Source: JBFFMO01 sp037968515 (GTDB lineage: Bacteria > Myxococcota_A > Bradymonadia > Bradymonadales > Bradymonadaceae). From it: 12,473 nt of DNA. Numbering within the stretch: position 1 is the first letter of the stretch; each line of letters begins with the position of its first letter. The DNA lies in NCBI GenBank assembly GCA_037968515.1, contig JBBKVQ010000188.1, positions 1 through 12,473 of the forward strand. The letters are read 5' to 3'. This document shows, piece by piece, positions 6,333-12,473 of the stretch. The notes under the pieces were generated by a model, which was given only the letters and a program-made list of their open reading frames with translations, was not told the origin of the DNA and searched no databases. A program made the position numbers and the translations under genes.

Positions 6333-6361
6333 TTGACATGTGTATGTTGCTTCCCTACCGT
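6333..6361 (+). promoter_or_regulatory. Predicted sigma-70-type promoter of the plus-strand envelope operon
   Basis: A perfect TTGACA (6333-6338) is followed after 17 bases by TACCGT (6356-6361, a weak -10 box). The expected start point, about 6367-6369, falls one to three bases before ATG 6370, so the transcript may be nearly leaderless. No Shine-Dalgarno precedes that ATG. Confidence 0.5.
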
Positions 6362-6369
6362 CCAGCGCT

Positions 6370-7281
6370 ATGAAGACTATGTTGCACCGCAGAAAAACCA
6401 TTCTCCTTCTTGTTCTCGGCCTCGCAGCTTGCGGCGTTGACGACGATTCACGCACGTTGAATCGCGACGACGCGGGGCAAAGCGACACCGGAACGGATAC
6501 CTCGACGTCCACGGACGCAACGATCGACGACATGGCTGATGCCGGTGCCGATGTTGCTCAGGAAGACACCGGGACTCCCATCGTGTGCTTGCCAAACAAC
6601 GACGACGTGATCGAACGGGGGGAAGTCCCTGTGGCCGCCGGCCTACGCGCCACATTCAAGATCGCAACGGACGCAACGTTCGACACCCGCGGCACAACCA
6701 CGGATGGCGTAACGACCTGGGACCTCTCCGGCGAGCTGAATAATGACGGCCTTGAAATCGTGGAACTAAAAGCGCTGGATGGAAAATGGTTCGAGGGGAC
6801 TTTTCCCACCGCGATCTATTATTCGAAAATCTCGACAGCCAGCGAATTACTGGGGGTTTTTGGCGCCACAGACTCGGCGTTAAATCTGCTCGGTGTGGTC
6901 TCGGCTGCGGACGGGTTCTCAAAAACTGAGCTCACCTACTCGCCGCCGGTTTCTGCCCTGAAATTCCCGCTCTCGGAAGATTCAAACTGGACGACGGACA
7001 CCACGGTGAACGGCACAGCCAGTGGAATCCTCAGCCAGTACACCGAAAAATACACCAGTGTTTATGCGGGTTCCGGAAAATTGGTTACTCCCTACGGCAC
7101 GTTTAATGTGATTCGAATCCGGACTAACCTCGAACGCACCTTGGGTTTTTTAGTCACCAAAATTAAAACCTATTCTTTTGTTGCCGAATGTTTTGGAACG
7201 GTCGCAGTGATTCGCTCCAACGATAACGAGACCGCCGTCGAATTCACCAACGCCGCCGAGATTCGAAGGCTTGCACCTTGA
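6370..7281 (+). CDS. Lipoprotein A, paralogue of lipoprotein B (unknown function)
   Basis: A 303-residue lipoprotein with signal RRKTILLLVLGLAAC and lipid-modified Cys21. ATG 6370 is chosen because an in-frame GTG at 6340 lies inside the predicted promoter; ATG 6379 is also possible. Residues 22-70 are an Asp/Thr/Ser/Ala-rich flexible linker. The beta-rich domain, about 71-303, has two cysteines, Cys73 and Cys274. It ends in ECFG-x-VA and then EFTNAAEIRRL (291-301). The same frame, with cysteines at matching places, WF/WY followed by a TFPT/QFPT motif, and the identical FTNAAE ending, recurs in the protein at 9856-10677. The stop overlaps the next start as TTGA (7278-7281). I recognise no named family; binding of a ligand or an envelope partner is a guess from context. 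Confidence 0.85.
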   Translation: MKTMLHRRKTILLLVLGLAACGVDDDSRTLNRDDAGQSDTGTDTSTSTDATIDDMADAGADVAQEDTGTPIVCLPNNDDVIERGEVPVAAGLRATFKIATDATFDTRGTTTDGVTTWDLSGELNNDGLEIVELKALDGKWFEGTFPTAIYYSKISTASELLGVFGATDSALNLLGVVSAADGFSKTELTYSPPVSALKFPLSEDSNWTTDTTVNGTASGILSQYTEKYTSVYAGSGKLVTPYGTFNVIRIRTNLERTLGFLVTKIKTYSFVAECFGTVAVIRSNDNETAVEFTNAAEIRRLAP

Positions 7282-8303
7282 AAATTGTTCAAACTATTTT
7301 CTGGCTCGTGTTGGCTTTGGGACTCACGGGGTGCCTTTCGTTCCATCCCGGCACTCCTGCTGGCGCGCCTGAAGACGCGACGTTCATGAAAATCGCCGAA
7401 ACGAAGGTGCGATATGTGGACGTTGGGAAAGGATCAGCCGTGGTGCTTCTGCACGGTTTTGCGTCGTCGATGGACAACTGGAAGAGCGTGATCCCGGTGC
7501 TAGAAGCGCACCACCGCGTCATCGCTCTCGACCTCAAAGGTTTTGGTTACACCTCCCGGCCCCCAGGCGACTACTCGCCGCAAGCACAGGCTGAGATGGT
7601 GTTGGCGCTTTTGGACGAGCGTGGGGTCGACACGTTTTCGATCGTTGGGCACTCCTGGGGTTCTTCGGTCGCGCTGCAGGTCGCGTTGATGGCCCCCGAA
7701 CGAGTCGACCGAATTGCCCTCTATGATGCCTGGGTTTACGCCGAACAATTGCCGACTTTCTTTTGGTGGGCACGCGCATCTGGCGTGGGTGAAACGCTCT
7801 TTGCGTTGTTCTATAATGAACGGCCCGACGAAAAAATGAGCTCGGCTTTTTACGACCCGAGCACCATCGACCAGAAATTTGTAGATTCGGTCGAAGAATC
7901 GCTGTCGCGGCCAGGGACTCGCGCAGCGGCGCTCGAGGCCGTGCGCGGGCAGCGTTTTGAGGAATGGCAAGAAGACTACAAAAAGATACAGCAGCCGACC
8001 TTGCTGATTTGGGGACGCGAAGACGCCGTCACGCAGCTGAAATACGGCGAACGGCTTGAGCGTGATCTGCCAAACGCCGAGCTGGTGGTCTACCCGCGCT
8101 GCGGACATTTCCCGATGAAAGAAGCCAAAGAAGCTTCGACTAAGAGGTTGCTCGACTTTTTGACGCCCACAATCCGCCCTTGTTACCAACGCAACGTTCT
8201 ACTCAGCGGAGGTACCTCAGCCTCTGCCCCTGCCCAAGAGTGCCCAAGCGATATCGACACACCTGAAGATTCGTTCAAGCCCGTCGAAGGAGGTGCAGAA
8301 TGA
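7278..8303 (+). CDS. Lipid-anchored alpha/beta hydrolase
   Basis: A 341-residue alpha/beta-hydrolase-fold enzyme carrying a canonical lipobox LTGC19. Catalytic features are the oxyanion HG in VVLLHGFASSMDNW (55-68), DLKGFGYTSRPPG (85-97), nucleophile Ser126 in GHSWG, Asp249 in WGREDAV and His277 in CGHFP. The cap (about 150-225) is Phe/Trp-rich. It should hydrolyse an ester or related bond in the envelope, but substrate cannot be read from sequence; the fold also includes epoxide hydrolases, dehalogenases and C-C hydrolases. Residues 297-341 extend past the usual fold and contain Cys302 and Cys322. The start is TTG at 7278, supported by GAAGG (7265-7269) and by the signal peptide, which any later ATG would lose. 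The stop overlaps the next ATG (ATGA, 8300-8303). Confidence 0.88.
   Translation: MKIVQTIFWLVLALGLTGCLSFHPGTPAGAPEDATFMKIAETKVRYVDVGKGSAVVLLHGFASSMDNWKSVIPVLEAHHRVIALDLKGFGYTSRPPGDYSPQAQAEMVLALLDERGVDTFSIVGHSWGSSVALQVALMAPERVDRIALYDAWVYAEQLPTFFWWARASGVGETLFALFYNERPDEKMSSAFYDPSTIDQKFVDSVEESLSRPGTRAAALEAVRGQRFEEWQEDYKKIQQPTLLIWGREDAVTQLKYGERLERDLPNAELVVYPRCGHFPMKEAKEASTKRLLDFLTPTIRPCYQRNVLLSGGTSASAPAQECPSDIDTPEDSFKPVEGGAE
8287..8294 (+). promoter_or_regulatory. Strong ribosome binding site for the outer-membrane protein gene
   Basis: AAGGAGGT, a full anti-Shine-Dalgarno match, lies five bases before ATG 8300 and inside the hydrolase coding region. It is by far the best site in the operon and predicts higher translation of the barrel protein than of its neighbours. 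Confidence 0.7.
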
Positions 8304-9856
8304 GGCACCTAGCGACCTTGACCATCATGGCAACCTGTCTGGTTTCTACCACCGCTTCAGCCGGGAATTTGCGTGAAGTCGGCGATGATTTCGACGAATT
8401 CCGCGAGAGTGTAGTTCAGGTTAACGGCTATTTCCGAGCCCGCGGTGAGGCCTTGTATAATCTGGACCTCGACCGTGGGCTGACGCCTTCGGGTGATGCG
8501 CTGTTTCAAGTCCCGATCGACGACCCCAACGCTCAGACGTTGACCTGGGCCGATATGCGACTTCGCACCGATGTCGCAGCCTATTCGCCGTTTGGAGACG
8601 TCGCGGTCAAAGCCCGGATCGACGCGCTTGATAATGTCGGGTTCGGCACGATGCCTGACGGACCGCCCCAAACCACCACCGGTCAGACCGCTGGTGTGTT
8701 TTCGGTGAAACGCGCGTGGGGCGAAGTCCTGACGCCCTTTGGATTGCTCTCAGTAGGCCGAATGGGCAGCGATTGGGGCCTTGGAATGCTGACGAATTCC
8801 GGGGATTGCAGGCAATGCAATTCCGGGGACGCCGCAGACCGCGTCGCCTTTGTCACCCCCGTCTTGGGCCATATCTTTGCGCTGGCCTACGATATCGGCT
8901 TTGTCGGTCCGACCCAGGAACGCGCAAATAACCGCGCGATCGATTTTGCGACCTCGGACGATGTGCGAGGCGCCACGTTTGCGGTGATGCGCTACAACAC
9001 CGAGGCCTCCCGCGACCGGCGTGGCCAAGCCGGCAAGCCGACCTTCAATTATGGCGCCTTCGCTTCGTATCGCTGGCAAGATACCGATGTTCCATCGTCG
9101 TACACGCCTGGGGCGCAGAACGCCCCGATCGACCCCTCACAGGTTGTGCAGCGCGGGTCGAAAGCCCTAGCGAGCGACTTATGGCTTCGTTTGGACCTTC
9201 CCAAGGCACGTTTCGAAGCCGAGGTTGCGGTTCTTTGGGGTTCGATCGAACAAGGCTCACTGATTCCCGGTGTGAACCTTCCGCAGGAGCTGACCTCGCT
9301 GCAGTGGGGCGGCGCGCTAGAAAGCCATATCCAAGTCGTAAACGCGTTGACGGTAGGCCTTGACCTTGGCATCGCTAGCGGTGACACAGCCCCCGGCTTT
9401 GGAGCCCGTCCCGACCCATTTGGCGACGCCCCAGAACCCGGCGATTTGGACGGCATTCAGGCCTCGTTGCCTCGCGACACGACCGTGGACAACTTCAGGT
9501 TCCATCCGGACTACCGAGTCGATCAGATTCTATTTTCCGAGATCATCGGAACCGTCACCGACGCCGCTTACGTGCGGCCTCACGTGGAATGGACCTTGGC
9601 CCAATTCAATAAACGCGAGCTTCGTCTATCGATTGCAGGTATTGTCTCGCAGGCGATCGAGCCCACATCGACTCCAGGCGGCGAAGCGTTCCTAGGGGTT
9701 GAGCTCGATCCTTCCCTGAAATGGGAATCACCTGGATTCAGTCTGGCATTTGATTATGCCGTGTTTTTTCCGGGTGCTGGTTTTGACAACGTTGCCGACG
9801 GCCTCTCGGCCAAAGCGGCGCAATTGGGCAGAGTCAGTGTCTGGATGGAGTTTTAA
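8300..9856 (+). CDS. Outer-membrane beta-barrel protein, TIGR04551-like
   Basis: A 518-residue protein with a Sec signal peptide (cleavage likely after TASA, residue 21 or so), no internal hydrophobic helices, many alternating amphipathic strands, and a C-terminal strand ending in VSVWMEF. The final Phe is the usual signal for assembly by the BAM complex. The segment GRMGSDWGLGMLTNSGDCRQC (153-173) followed by GDAADRVAF resembles, from memory, the conserved region of TIGR04551 proteins of Myxococcota, which are uncharacterised. Cys170 and Cys173 form a CxxC pair, probably in a periplasmic turn or surface loop. Loops such as 380-405 are Pro/Asp/Gly-rich. It may form a channel for the product or substrate of the hydrolase encoded just before; this is inference. 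The stop TAA shares one base with the next ATG. Confidence 0.82.
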   Translation: MRHLATLTIMATCLVSTTASAGNLREVGDDFDEFRESVVQVNGYFRARGEALYNLDLDRGLTPSGDALFQVPIDDPNAQTLTWADMRLRTDVAAYSPFGDVAVKARIDALDNVGFGTMPDGPPQTTTGQTAGVFSVKRAWGEVLTPFGLLSVGRMGSDWGLGMLTNSGDCRQCNSGDAADRVAFVTPVLGHIFALAYDIGFVGPTQERANNRAIDFATSDDVRGATFAVMRYNTEASRDRRGQAGKPTFNYGAFASYRWQDTDVPSSYTPGAQNAPIDPSQVVQRGSKALASDLWLRLDLPKARFEAEVAVLWGSIEQGSLIPGVNLPQELTSLQWGGALESHIQVVNALTVGLDLGIASGDTAPGFGARPDPFGDAPEPGDLDGIQASLPRDTTVDNFRFHPDYRVDQILFSEIIGTVTDAAYVRPHVEWTLAQFNKRELRLSIAGIVSQAIEPTSTPGGEAFLGVELDPSLKWESPGFSLAFDYAVFFPGAGFDNVADGLSAKAAQLGRVSVWMEF

Positions 9857-10677
9857 TGAAGTACCTAATTCCGCTCTTCCTTCTGGCCGCAGCATGCGGA
9901 GATAACGCGACCCCTAACGAGACCCTCGATCCCGTTGTCGGCAGCACAAATAACGCCCTCGAATGCGTTCCAAATCTGGACGGAGTCCTTGAACGAGAGG
10001 AGATGAAGGTGACCGTCGGGGTGGAAGCGCGGTATCGCTACAACACCAATGTAGACGTCGACCTTGAAGGCCTGCGGGACAACGAAGGCGTCCGTGTTTG
10101 GGATTGGACAAACACCGATCCGGGCGACAAAGAGCTGACCATCGCGGCGACCCGCGTGGCAGATAAATGGTACGCCGCTCAGTTTCCGACCGGAGAATTT
10201 AATACCCCGCTCGACGCCGCCGGAAATGATGTTGCCATCTACCGCACCGACAGCAGTGGCCTTTGGTTGCTTGGGCTTGCGTCGGCCAAGGAAAACGCCA
10301 CCGGCGGTCAAACCCTCATCAAGTACCAAGAGCCCGTGCTCGTAAACCCGTTTCCACTCAAAAAAGGGGACACCTGGGTTAGCGTTGGCGTGGTCCGAAA
10401 CTCTACCTTCAAAGGCCTGCCCTACGCAGGACGAGACACCTACACCGGCACCGTCGAAGACGAGGGCGAGCTTTGGCTGCCCGATGTAGAATTCGAAAAC
10501 TCGCTCAAAGTTGTGACTAAAGTGACTTCGGAACCCTCGGTTGGACAATCGTCGACTCGGGTCCAAGTCTCGTGGCTTTTTGAGTGTTTTGGCGAAGTCG
10601 CCCGCGCCGTCAGCGCAGACGGTGTCACCGAAGCAGACTTTACGAACGCGGCAGAAGTCCGACGTTTGGGCTTTTAA
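9856..10677 (+). CDS. Lipoprotein B, paralogue of lipoprotein A (unknown function)
   Basis: A 273-residue lipoprotein with signal MKYLIPLFLLAAAC (Cys14), a short linker and one beta-rich domain. It aligns over its length with lipoprotein A: ECVPNLDGVLEREE (36-49) against VCLPNNDDVIERGE, KWYAAQFPTG (104-113) against KWFEGTFPTA, LLGLASA against LLGVVSA, FPLKKGDTW (166-174) against FPLSEDSNW, and FECFGEVA (242-249) with DFTNAAEVRRL (261-271). Cys37 and Cys244 match Cys73 and Cys274 there, suggesting a conserved disulfide that closes the domain. GGAG (9847-9850) precedes the ATG by five bases. The gene is a likely ancient duplicate; about one third identity is a rough visual impression only. Function is unknown; close coupling to hydrolase and barrel suggests one complex. 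Confidence 0.86.
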   Translation: MKYLIPLFLLAAACGDNATPNETLDPVVGSTNNALECVPNLDGVLEREEMKVTVGVEARYRYNTNVDVDLEGLRDNEGVRVWDWTNTDPGDKELTIAATRVADKWYAAQFPTGEFNTPLDAAGNDVAIYRTDSSGLWLLGLASAKENATGGQTLIKYQEPVLVNPFPLKKGDTWVSVGVVRNSTFKGLPYAGRDTYTGTVEDEGELWLPDVEFENSLKVVTKVTSEPSVGQSSTRVQVSWLFECFGEVARAVSADGVTEADFTNAAEVRRLGF

Positions 10678-10680
10678 ATA

Positions 10681-10692
10681 GTTTTTAAAAAC
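10681..10692. other. 12-bp perfect palindrome in the spacer before the PhaE-like gene
   Basis: GTTTTTAAAAAC lies three bases after the lipoprotein B stop, followed by GGCC-CCT-GGCC. The 47-base spacer (10678-10724) contains no classical terminator, so transcription may continue into the next two genes. The palindrome could be an AT-rich protein binding site or chance. Confidence 0.35.
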
Positions 10693-10724
10693 GGCCCCTG
10701 GCCAACTTACAAAAGGAAAAGATT

Positions 10725-11006
10725 ATGATGTGGGAAATGTGGAAAAAGGGATTTAATGCTTGGGAATCAAGCACCGCTAAGCTCATGGAAGAAGTGCTCA
10801 AGAGCCCGCTCATCCTGTCGCCTTCGGGCAAAATGATGACCGGTATGATGAAAGCAAAGGCCAAGTCGGATAATCAAATGGCGGATGCCTGGGGACGGGT
10901 CGGCCTTCCGACACGCCGTGATCAGGAGCGCACCCTGCACGCGCTAAATCAGCTTCAAAGCCGTATTCTGGATCTCGAAGAGAAACTGGACTCGCTGAAG
11001 AACTGA
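10725..11006 (+). CDS. Small PhaE/PhaR-subunit-like protein (candidate PHA synthase partner)
   Basis: A 93-residue cytosolic protein rich in Met, Lys and Trp. The N-terminus, WEMWKKGFNAWESSTAKLMEEVLKSP (3-28), and the motif VGLPTRRDQ (59-67) followed by a coiled coil recall the layout of the class III synthase subunit PhaE and the class IV subunit PhaR (unrelated to the repressor). Both have a Pro-Thr motif before a C-terminal helix. Coiled-coil core positions are Leu74, Leu77, Ile81, Leu84, Leu88 and Leu91. It is far shorter than PhaE (about 300-400 residues) or PhaR (about 150-200), so it would be a minimal version; it could instead be a phasin. The short synthase in this window lacks any other partner. 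AAAAGGA (10711-10717) supports ATG 10725. The acyl-CoA synthetase starts ten bases after its stop. Confidence 0.7.
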   Translation: MMWEMWKKGFNAWESSTAKLMEEVLKSPLILSPSGKMMTGMMKAKAKSDNQMADAWGRVGLPTRRDQERTLHALNQLQSRILDLEEKLDSLKN

Positions 11007-11016
11007 GAGGTATGCC

Positions 11017-12473
11017 GTGGACGTTAGCGCATATTTAGACCTTAAAATCGCCCCCCGTGCGGTGTTTGATACGCTGTCCGAGCGCCGCTCTCGCGTGCGA
11101 TTCATGGTGCCCACTGGCCGTGATTGGACGTCGGTGACCTGGGGCGCTTTTGCCGAACAGATCCGCGAAATCAGCCTTTTTATGGTCAGCGCTGGCGTCA
11201 AAAATGGCGACCGAGCCACGATCCTTGCCCCGAATCGGGTCGAATGGATGTCTGCAGCGCTTGGAATTCAGGCCATCGGCGGCGTGATGGTGCCGATTTA
11301 CCCAAATAGCACCGCGGACCAGATTGGCTACATCGTGCGCCATAGCGACGCGCGCGTGCTCTTTGTCGACACACCCGCACTGCTTGCCAAGATCTATCAA
11401 GCCTGGGGCGACCTTGAAGGCGTCAAAAAAATCGTTCTGTTGGACGAAAGCCTTGACCCTGTCAAAGTGCTGCACGAGCAAAGAACGAAAGGCCAAAAGG
11501 TCCCAAGCTATGCCGAGGTCGAACCGCGCGTGATCTCGTTTGCGAACGCCAGAGAAATCGGTAACGCCCTTGGGCAGGAAGAACCCAGTCTTTTCGACAA
11601 CCTGATGAACTCGGTGTCTTTGGACCAATTTGGCACGATGCTCTACACCAGCGGCACCACCGGACCGCCTAAAGGCGTGCCCTTGACCCATCGCAACGTT
11701 GCGGTCAATGGCCGTGACTGGCTTCAGAATAATGCGTCGCTTGTCGACGAGGCCTCAGTGGACCTGCTGTGGCTTCCTATGAGCCATATTTTTGGGTTCG
11801 GCGAAGCTTGCCTTGGCAATACGCTAGGGTTCATGACCTATCTGGCAGACCCGGTGACTGCGCTGGAGCTGCTGCCCGAAGTTCGCCCCAATATCTTCAT
11901 GAGTGTTCCGCGATATTTCGAAAAAATCGCATCGCTCGCCATGAGTGAAAAGGACCCCGAACGTCGCCGCAAAAAGCTTGCGGAAATTACCGGAGGACGG
12001 TTTCGATTTTGCCTGTCTGGCGGCGCTGGGTTGAAAAAAGAAGTCAAAGAGTTCTTCTGGGAAAACGGAATTCTAATCATCGAAGGCTACGGCCTGACCG
12101 AGGCCAGCCCTACGATTACGCTAAATCGGCCTGACGCTTTCCGCTTCGATTCGGTCGGCAAACCGCTGCCATCGCTCGAGGTCAAATTGGCCGAAGACGG
12201 AGAAATCTTGGCCAAAGGCGAGAGTATTTTTTCGGGTTATCATAAAGACCCGGCAGCCACGCAAGAGGCGTTCACCGAGGACGGCTGGCTTAAAACAGGC
12301 GACCTTGGACGTTTTACCGACGATGGATTTGTCCAAATCATTGGACGAAAAAAAGAGATTCTGGTCACTGCAGGTGGCAAGAATATTTCGCCGGTAAACA
12401 TCGAAGATCGATTCATGGATGACCCATATTTTGCGCAGGTTGTGCTGTGGGGTGACGGCGAAGGCTATCTGGT
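11017..12473 (+). CDS. Long-chain fatty acid-CoA ligase (AMP-forming), 3' truncated
   Basis: The frame is open to the window end, giving 485 residues; about 100 more, including the C-terminal lysine motif, should lie beyond. It activates fatty acids to acyl-AMP and then acyl-CoA in the cytoplasm. Visible ANL-family motifs are the P-loop TSGTTGPPKG (211-220), LPMSHIFG (253-260), GYGLTEASP (357-365), GWLKTGDLG (423-431), GRKKE (443-447) and the hinge-side GGKNISP (453-459). The absence of a long gating insertion after the FMSVPR segment, and the short helix there, fit FadD15-like bacterial enzymes. The start is GTG 11017, with GAGAGG at 11005-11010; the nearby ATG 11012 is out of frame and stops after eight codons. 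It belongs to the same run as the PhaE-like gene and could supply acyl-CoA for oxidation or PHA synthesis. Confidence 0.93.
   Translation, partial: MDVSAYLDLKIAPRAVFDTLSERRSRVRFMVPTGRDWTSVTWGAFAEQIREISLFMVSAGVKNGDRATILAPNRVEWMSAALGIQAIGGVMVPIYPNSTADQIGYIVRHSDARVLFVDTPALLAKIYQAWGDLEGVKKIVLLDESLDPVKVLHEQRTKGQKVPSYAEVEPRVISFANAREIGNALGQEEPSLFDNLMNSVSLDQFGTMLYTSGTTGPPKGVPLTHRNVAVNGRDWLQNNASLVDEASVDLLWLPMSHIFGFGEACLGNTLGFMTYLADPVTALELLPEVRPNIFMSVPRYFEKIASLAMSEKDPERRRKKLAEITGGRFRFCLSGGAGLKKEVKEFFWENGILIIEGYGLTEASPTITLNRPDAFRFDSVGKPLPSLEVKLAEDGEILAKGESIFSGYHKDPAATQEAFTEDGWLKTGDLGRFTDDGFVQIIGRKKEILVTAGGKNISPVNIEDRFMDDPYFAQVVLWGDGEGYL

Noticed and set aside
6340..6369. Upstream GTG start for lipoprotein A
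   Set aside because: It lies between the predicted -35 and -10 boxes and would put a polar stretch ahead of the signal peptide.
7500..8189. 229-residue open frame on the minus strand
   Set aside because: It mirrors the hydrolase coding region, where the catalytic triad confirms the plus-strand gene.
9865..10566. 233-residue open frame on the minus strand
   Set aside because: It lies antisense inside lipoprotein B, which has signal peptide, ribosome site and a paralogue. Composition looks random.
10678..10724. Terminator separating lipoprotein B from the PhaE-like gene
   Set aside because: The palindrome is AT-only in its core and not followed by a U-tract; the GGCC stem has only four pairs.
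11035..11691. 218-residue open frame on the minus strand
   Set aside because: It is antisense to the acyl-CoA synthetase, whose motifs are unmistakable. The frame has no recognisable domain and is a by-product of codon bias.

Overview
The window looks like chromosomal DNA of a Gram-negative deltaproteobacterial-type organism, most likely Myxococcota or Bradymonadia. This is inferred from a sigma-54 activator, several lipoproteins with Asp/Asn/Ser/Thr-rich linkers, an outer-membrane protein resembling the myxobacterial TIGR04551 family, and an HTH regulator of a kind I associate with myxobacteria. No rRNA, tRNA, CRISPR array, insertion sequence or integrase is visible. Genes are densely packed and no gene-free gap exceeds about 140 bases.

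Left part (1-3291) holds unrelated single genes: the 3' end of an NtrC-type sigma-54 regulator, a PhnA-like zinc-ribbon protein, a secreted or lipid-anchored endonuclease I (minus), a ten-cysteine lipoprotein (minus) and an HTH regulator (plus). The spacers here carry short tandem repeats: a 15-bp unit at 310-363 and a 7-bp unit at 1560-1587.

Middle part (3335-6229, minus strand) is a polyhydroxyalkanoate (PHA) storage locus read phaR, phasin, phaC, SDR reductase. PhaR is the PHA-responsive repressor, the phasin coats granules, PhaC is a short class III/IV-like synthase with an added basic tail, and the SDR probably acts on 3-oxoacyl or 3-hydroxyacyl substrates. A strong hairpin with a U-tract lies between the phasin and phaC and may set their expression ratio. 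Two TGC-N3/4-GCA sites, one in front of the phasin promoter and one in the divergent phaR spacer, are candidate PhaR operators.

Right part (6370-12473, plus strand) is a tightly coupled gene run divergent from phaR: lipoprotein A, lipid-anchored alpha/beta hydrolase, outer-membrane beta-barrel and lipoprotein B, with stop/start overlaps of 4, 4 and 1 nt. A small PhaE/PhaR-subunit-like protein and a long-chain acyl-CoA synthetase (cut by the window end) follow. Lipoproteins A and B are paralogues bracketing the hydrolase and barrel.

The most interesting reading, an inference, is that this run is an envelope system that binds, hydrolyses and takes up an ester-type substrate. The acyl-CoA synthetase would activate the acids, and the divergent PHA genes would store the carbon. 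The presence of a synthase-partner-like protein inside the plus-strand run supports the link between the two arms.
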